From positions 673,153 through 737,152 of the forward strand of contig NC_037255.1 in assembly GCF_000002425.4 (NCBI RefSeq): a stretch of DNA of 64,000 bases. Direction: 5' to 3'. Below the pieces are notes generated by a model. It made no database searches. It saw nothing but the letters and a program-made list of their open reading frames with translations, and had not been told where the DNA came from. Positions 60,512-64,000 of this stretch are shown piece after piece; the first letter of the stretch is position 1; each line of letters starts with the position of its first letter. The position numbers and the translations under genes were made by a program. Origin of the DNA: Physcomitrium patens (Eukaryota; Streptophyta; Bryopsida; Funariales; Funariaceae).

Positions 60512-63500
60512 GGACCTGATTTTGATAAACCCAGAATCTCTACCTGTGCATAGGTTTGAAAGAGGGTTGCATGCAGTTAGTCATGGCAAATCTGTCAAAG
60601 ATGTGGCGTCAGAGTCGGAACAAAACATAATACGAAAACGTATCGTTTCACAAATTTTGGCATCATCTTCTCTACGTTCATCGTTAAACCCTTCCTTTTT
60701 TCGGAATCAGTTGCTGCTGTGTTTTATTTAGAGGAAAGTTTTCTTATTTCAGTAACGACTGTGAATTATGGATCCTTATCGTGGGGGGGGGGGTGCCGAA
60801 TTAGAGTCGTTTATGGAGTTGTTTACGAATCAGATTTATCATTGCGTGTTACCTTCGCATTCTTATCTGATGTTTGAAAGAGCTTACCTACCTGTCTGTG
60901 TTTTAAGTTTTTCCGAACAGTGCATTTGTGGAGTCGTGTGAACTCAACTTCACACAACTAGATTCGTCCACACCTGCCAAATTTCACTGGCGAGCACAGG
61001 TCCGTTATGACCTGGTAGCTTTTTTGTAAAGTTTTAATGTTGTTGCGTCTGCCTATGTCATTTTTCCATCCTATTGTTTCCTGTTCAGAAGGGTAATGGA
61101 AGCTAGCAGTTCTAGGACAATTTTTGTTCTGGAGGAATCAATTTGCTTCTCGGCTATCGGACTCTCAATCTTATTTTTGTTAGCTTAGAAACGACGAGTA
61201 GCAGAATGATGAGACATTTTTTTACATCCCTTCACATCTTCAATGTGAAAATATTTTGGAAAGAATCAGCAAATGTAAAGTTCGTGGAAGATTACGCGTT
61301 GTCTGATATGTAGTTGAGTTAATCATTCGATGGGTGGTGTGATGTTCGTGAAATCTATGGGTTGTTCAGTTTGTAGTGCAGCGAATTGTTGTGTTAGTGA
61401 CGGGGAACTAAAATTTTTTAATTTATCTGGGTCTCCTCTATCTTCGTGCCATGTTTCTAGACCAGCGCTAGATGATAGTTGAATGTCTGGTGAGCTTCAG
61501 ACTGGAATTGCTTAGGCATCCACAGAGTAGTTGTGACCAAAGAATCGTGAAAAGATGTTAAAAATATTATCCTATTGCGCCTTCCACTGAAAGGAAACCG
61601 AACGAAACTCTCATTTTATGGCTCTGCTATGACCTAGCCTAATCTAGTACCCACTAGTAGCGTCACTTGCCATGTGGAGTAAATATATTTCCCGCTGGTT
61701 ACCGTCTTTTTCTTCTGAGGTTGCTTCCTGTATTAAATGGCCTATGCTTACGAATGTTTTTGGAGTTGCGACCAGGACTAAAAGAATGGCTTTCTGGGAA
61801 TGAGAGGGCAGGACATCACATTTGACATGGCAGACCAAATGTGTGGAGTTATAGCTAGTGAGCTTACACACCTTGCCATGTCACCCTGGGGTGTCTTCCT
61901 TATCTGGCAGGCAACCTCTACACATGTGGTAGGGTGGCTCCCAACCTGCCATACAGGCACTGTGGTGTAACTTAAACAGCAAGTTTTCTACCATGATGTG
62001 GAACAACCTATGGATGTCACGAACATCACACCACCCATGGAATGATCAACTGATTTCTTCTACAAAACTGGTCCAAAAGTGATCAGCATAGGTGACACAT
62101 AATGCTGTGTTTACTAGTTCTAAACTAGTACTCACTGGCAGCTGAGAACTGAGCAAGGCAAGCACCCCATGTTGCATACACTCATGGGCATGAGAACCCA
62201 CCCTTCCAAGGTGCATAGGCAACACATGGAACAAAAGACAGCATCCTGCAAAAGAGGAAAAAAGTGCTGTGGATGATAATTAATCAGTGTCACTTTTTCC
62301 TCTTTAACGATTATTCACTCTTAATATTTTATCATTGTGATTCTTTTCCCTGTGTGTAGAAATAATCATGTGACCCCATTTGCGAAATTGTAGTGAACAT
62401 CAACCCATGCAGAGTCTTTTTGGGTCACAAACTCGGCCATTGATTGCGTCCCACCCACTTCCTTAAAACATGGGTAGAATAGATTACTCAGCAACTATTC
62501 TTAAAAACCTCCCTTGCTTTGAATGCCCGAGTGCACAACCGTGGTCCGCCTTTGGTTGTAGGGTGTGGCCGTGATTCCTTGCCAGCCACCTCAGCATGAC
62601 TTGGCTCCACGTAAGCACCTCTTCGACACAATACAATCCTAGCTAGCAGTCTGCGCGGTACTTATTTCTTTATTACTGGAGAGCTTGCAAAACTGCCATT
62701 CAAACCTGGCATTTGCGGTGGGAGAATGATGCAGTGGCAGACGGCACATGGACTGAGAAGAGGAGGAGCGCGGCCACAGAAACCGACCCTGTAACCGACC
62801 GTCCTACGCTCCCACTCACGCATGTCGTTTTCAAGTGGGTATTTTAGTCCCTTTTATTTTCCAATCATGAACCGCGTATTATTAGGGGGCTGTCCACTGG
62901 CTGCTGTTTAATAAACCACAACCCACCAAAAATTGGGGTCGAGGCTGGAAATTGAATGGGCACCAAATAAGTGGACACCATTGGCCCGAGAGGTAAGCAG
63001 GGCTTGATATTTTTTTTCAAGGTAGATCCAGACGGCAAATGGGTGATGTGCAAAGCGCCACCTTTAACAATGTGTTTTTGTTCCCCCCCCTCCCCCCACT
63101 TCCTATTTCTCTATTTTGTTGGTTGCATTGTTTTATTTGGAGTTATTTTCTTCTTTTCAAAATATATTATTATTATTATTAACCGTCCTCGGCGTCTGAG
63201 ACCGCCAGCCAAGCGTGCGAACGTCTTCCGGTCGCCGCTTTTACCAACTCTGGCTCTTCACATGGATGAAGAACCAGGACCCCATCATATAACTTTCATT
63301 CATTTGTCAGGCACGGCCGCTCTGTCGTACCCTCGCCACCACTTGACAGCCCCCACCTTTCCCGACTCTGTCCCAGTCATCTACCGGTTAGACCTGCAGG
63401 CACTCCCTCCGCTGGACGCCGTCCATATCGGGCTCCAGCCTCCACCCTCCTCGGGTTCCACCGTTCTTGACGACCACCCGCGTTCGGATTTCGAATGAAC

Positions 63501-64000
63501 GCTTGGATGGATGAATTTATGGCTGAATGTATGTTGGGTGTGCTTGAGGACAAACGTTCATTGTTCTGCGGCAATAATTTCGAGATTCTTCAACTTGGGT
63601 TATTAAGTTCGACATGGAGCTTTATTTTAGTTTTTTAATTTTTTAAATAAAATTTATTTTATTTATTTTTCTTTCGAAATACCCTCTATGGTTATTATTT
63701 CATGAGCGAATCTTGGTGCGTTGTTTTGGTAGTAGTAGTCACGAAGTATAAAATAGGTATTTAAAATGAAATAAGACTTGACCAGATAGCCATTACAGTT
63801 TATATAACCATACAGTTGTAATTGTATATCTAGAAATAAAATAAATAAAATGTAGCTTAAATTAAACAGAAGTTTGTTGATCGATGTTCATCCATATTAA
63901 GCAGCGATGGTTGGCAATATGATTGTTGTACAACTAAGCATCAATGATAAATAGAAAACTTTGTTCAAATTGGTAATCCTTTCTTGTGCTTATTTGTGTG
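60512..64000. other. RPS15A 3' flank and intergenic DNA
   Basis: The 3' UTR of RPS15A is followed by sequence without a recognisable gene. A 175-residue plus-strand frame at 62971-63498 crosses C, T and ATT low-complexity tracts and has no domain. Nothing else is supported. Confidence 0.4.

Noticed and set aside
62971-63498. ORF of 175 residues on the plus strand
   Set aside because: It runs through C-rich, T-rich and ATT low-complexity tracts with no recognisable domain and no splice context.

Overview
The window is nuclear DNA of a land plant. It holds spliced genes with GT-AG introns: a CDF-type Dof transcription factor, a plastid-type NAD(P)-binding protein, cytosolic fructose-1,6-bisphosphatase, a class III peroxidase and ribosomal protein S15a. 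Intergenic DNA is AT-rich with many (TA)n microsatellites, and there is a large nested block of LTR retrotransposons. Both Ty3/gypsy elements carry a canonical HP1-like chromodomain, which together with the AT microsatellites would fit a non-seed plant such as a bryophyte. That placement is inference; the land-plant assignment is firm.

Layout. 0.4-2.9 kb: Dof/CDF gene on the minus strand. 3-18 kb: long intergenic DNA with microsatellites and a GC-rich 19/48-bp minisatellite at 15.65-16.14 kb. 18.1-21.6 kb: ten-exon SDR-like gene on the minus strand, with three GACGTGG boxes just upstream. 21.9-26.08 kb: very AT-rich DNA with no gene seen. 26.09-47.77 kb: nested retrotransposons. 48.75-52.24 kb: ten-exon cytosolic FBPase on the minus strand, with a probable leader intron. 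54.19-55.60 kb: three-exon peroxidase on the minus strand. 59.33-60.51 kb: three-exon RPS15A on the plus strand behind a telo box. The rest is intergenic.

The nested block can be read exactly from target-site duplications. An old, decayed Ty1/copia element (TSD GTTAG) lies on the minus strand. Its 3' LTR was split by chromovirus A (minus strand, TSD GCTTC). Its 5' LTR was split by chromovirus B (plus strand, TSD CATAC). A 2.9-kb element built of inverted repeats (TSD ACGGT) then entered chromovirus A exactly at its gag/pol junction. LTR pairs of A and B differ by about 2-2.5%.

The most unusual features are in the two chromoviruses. Both carry an extra sense ORF between the chromodomain and the 3' LTR, with the shared motif YRWLxGPxNHLxREQ. 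Both have a leader hairpin with a constant 14-nt TTGCGGATTAYC loop and compensatory stem changes, present once in A and three times in B. The LTR of B holds an array of heat-shock elements upstream of a TATA box, and the LTR of A holds a cluster of W-box cores. The host genes form no obvious pathway together.
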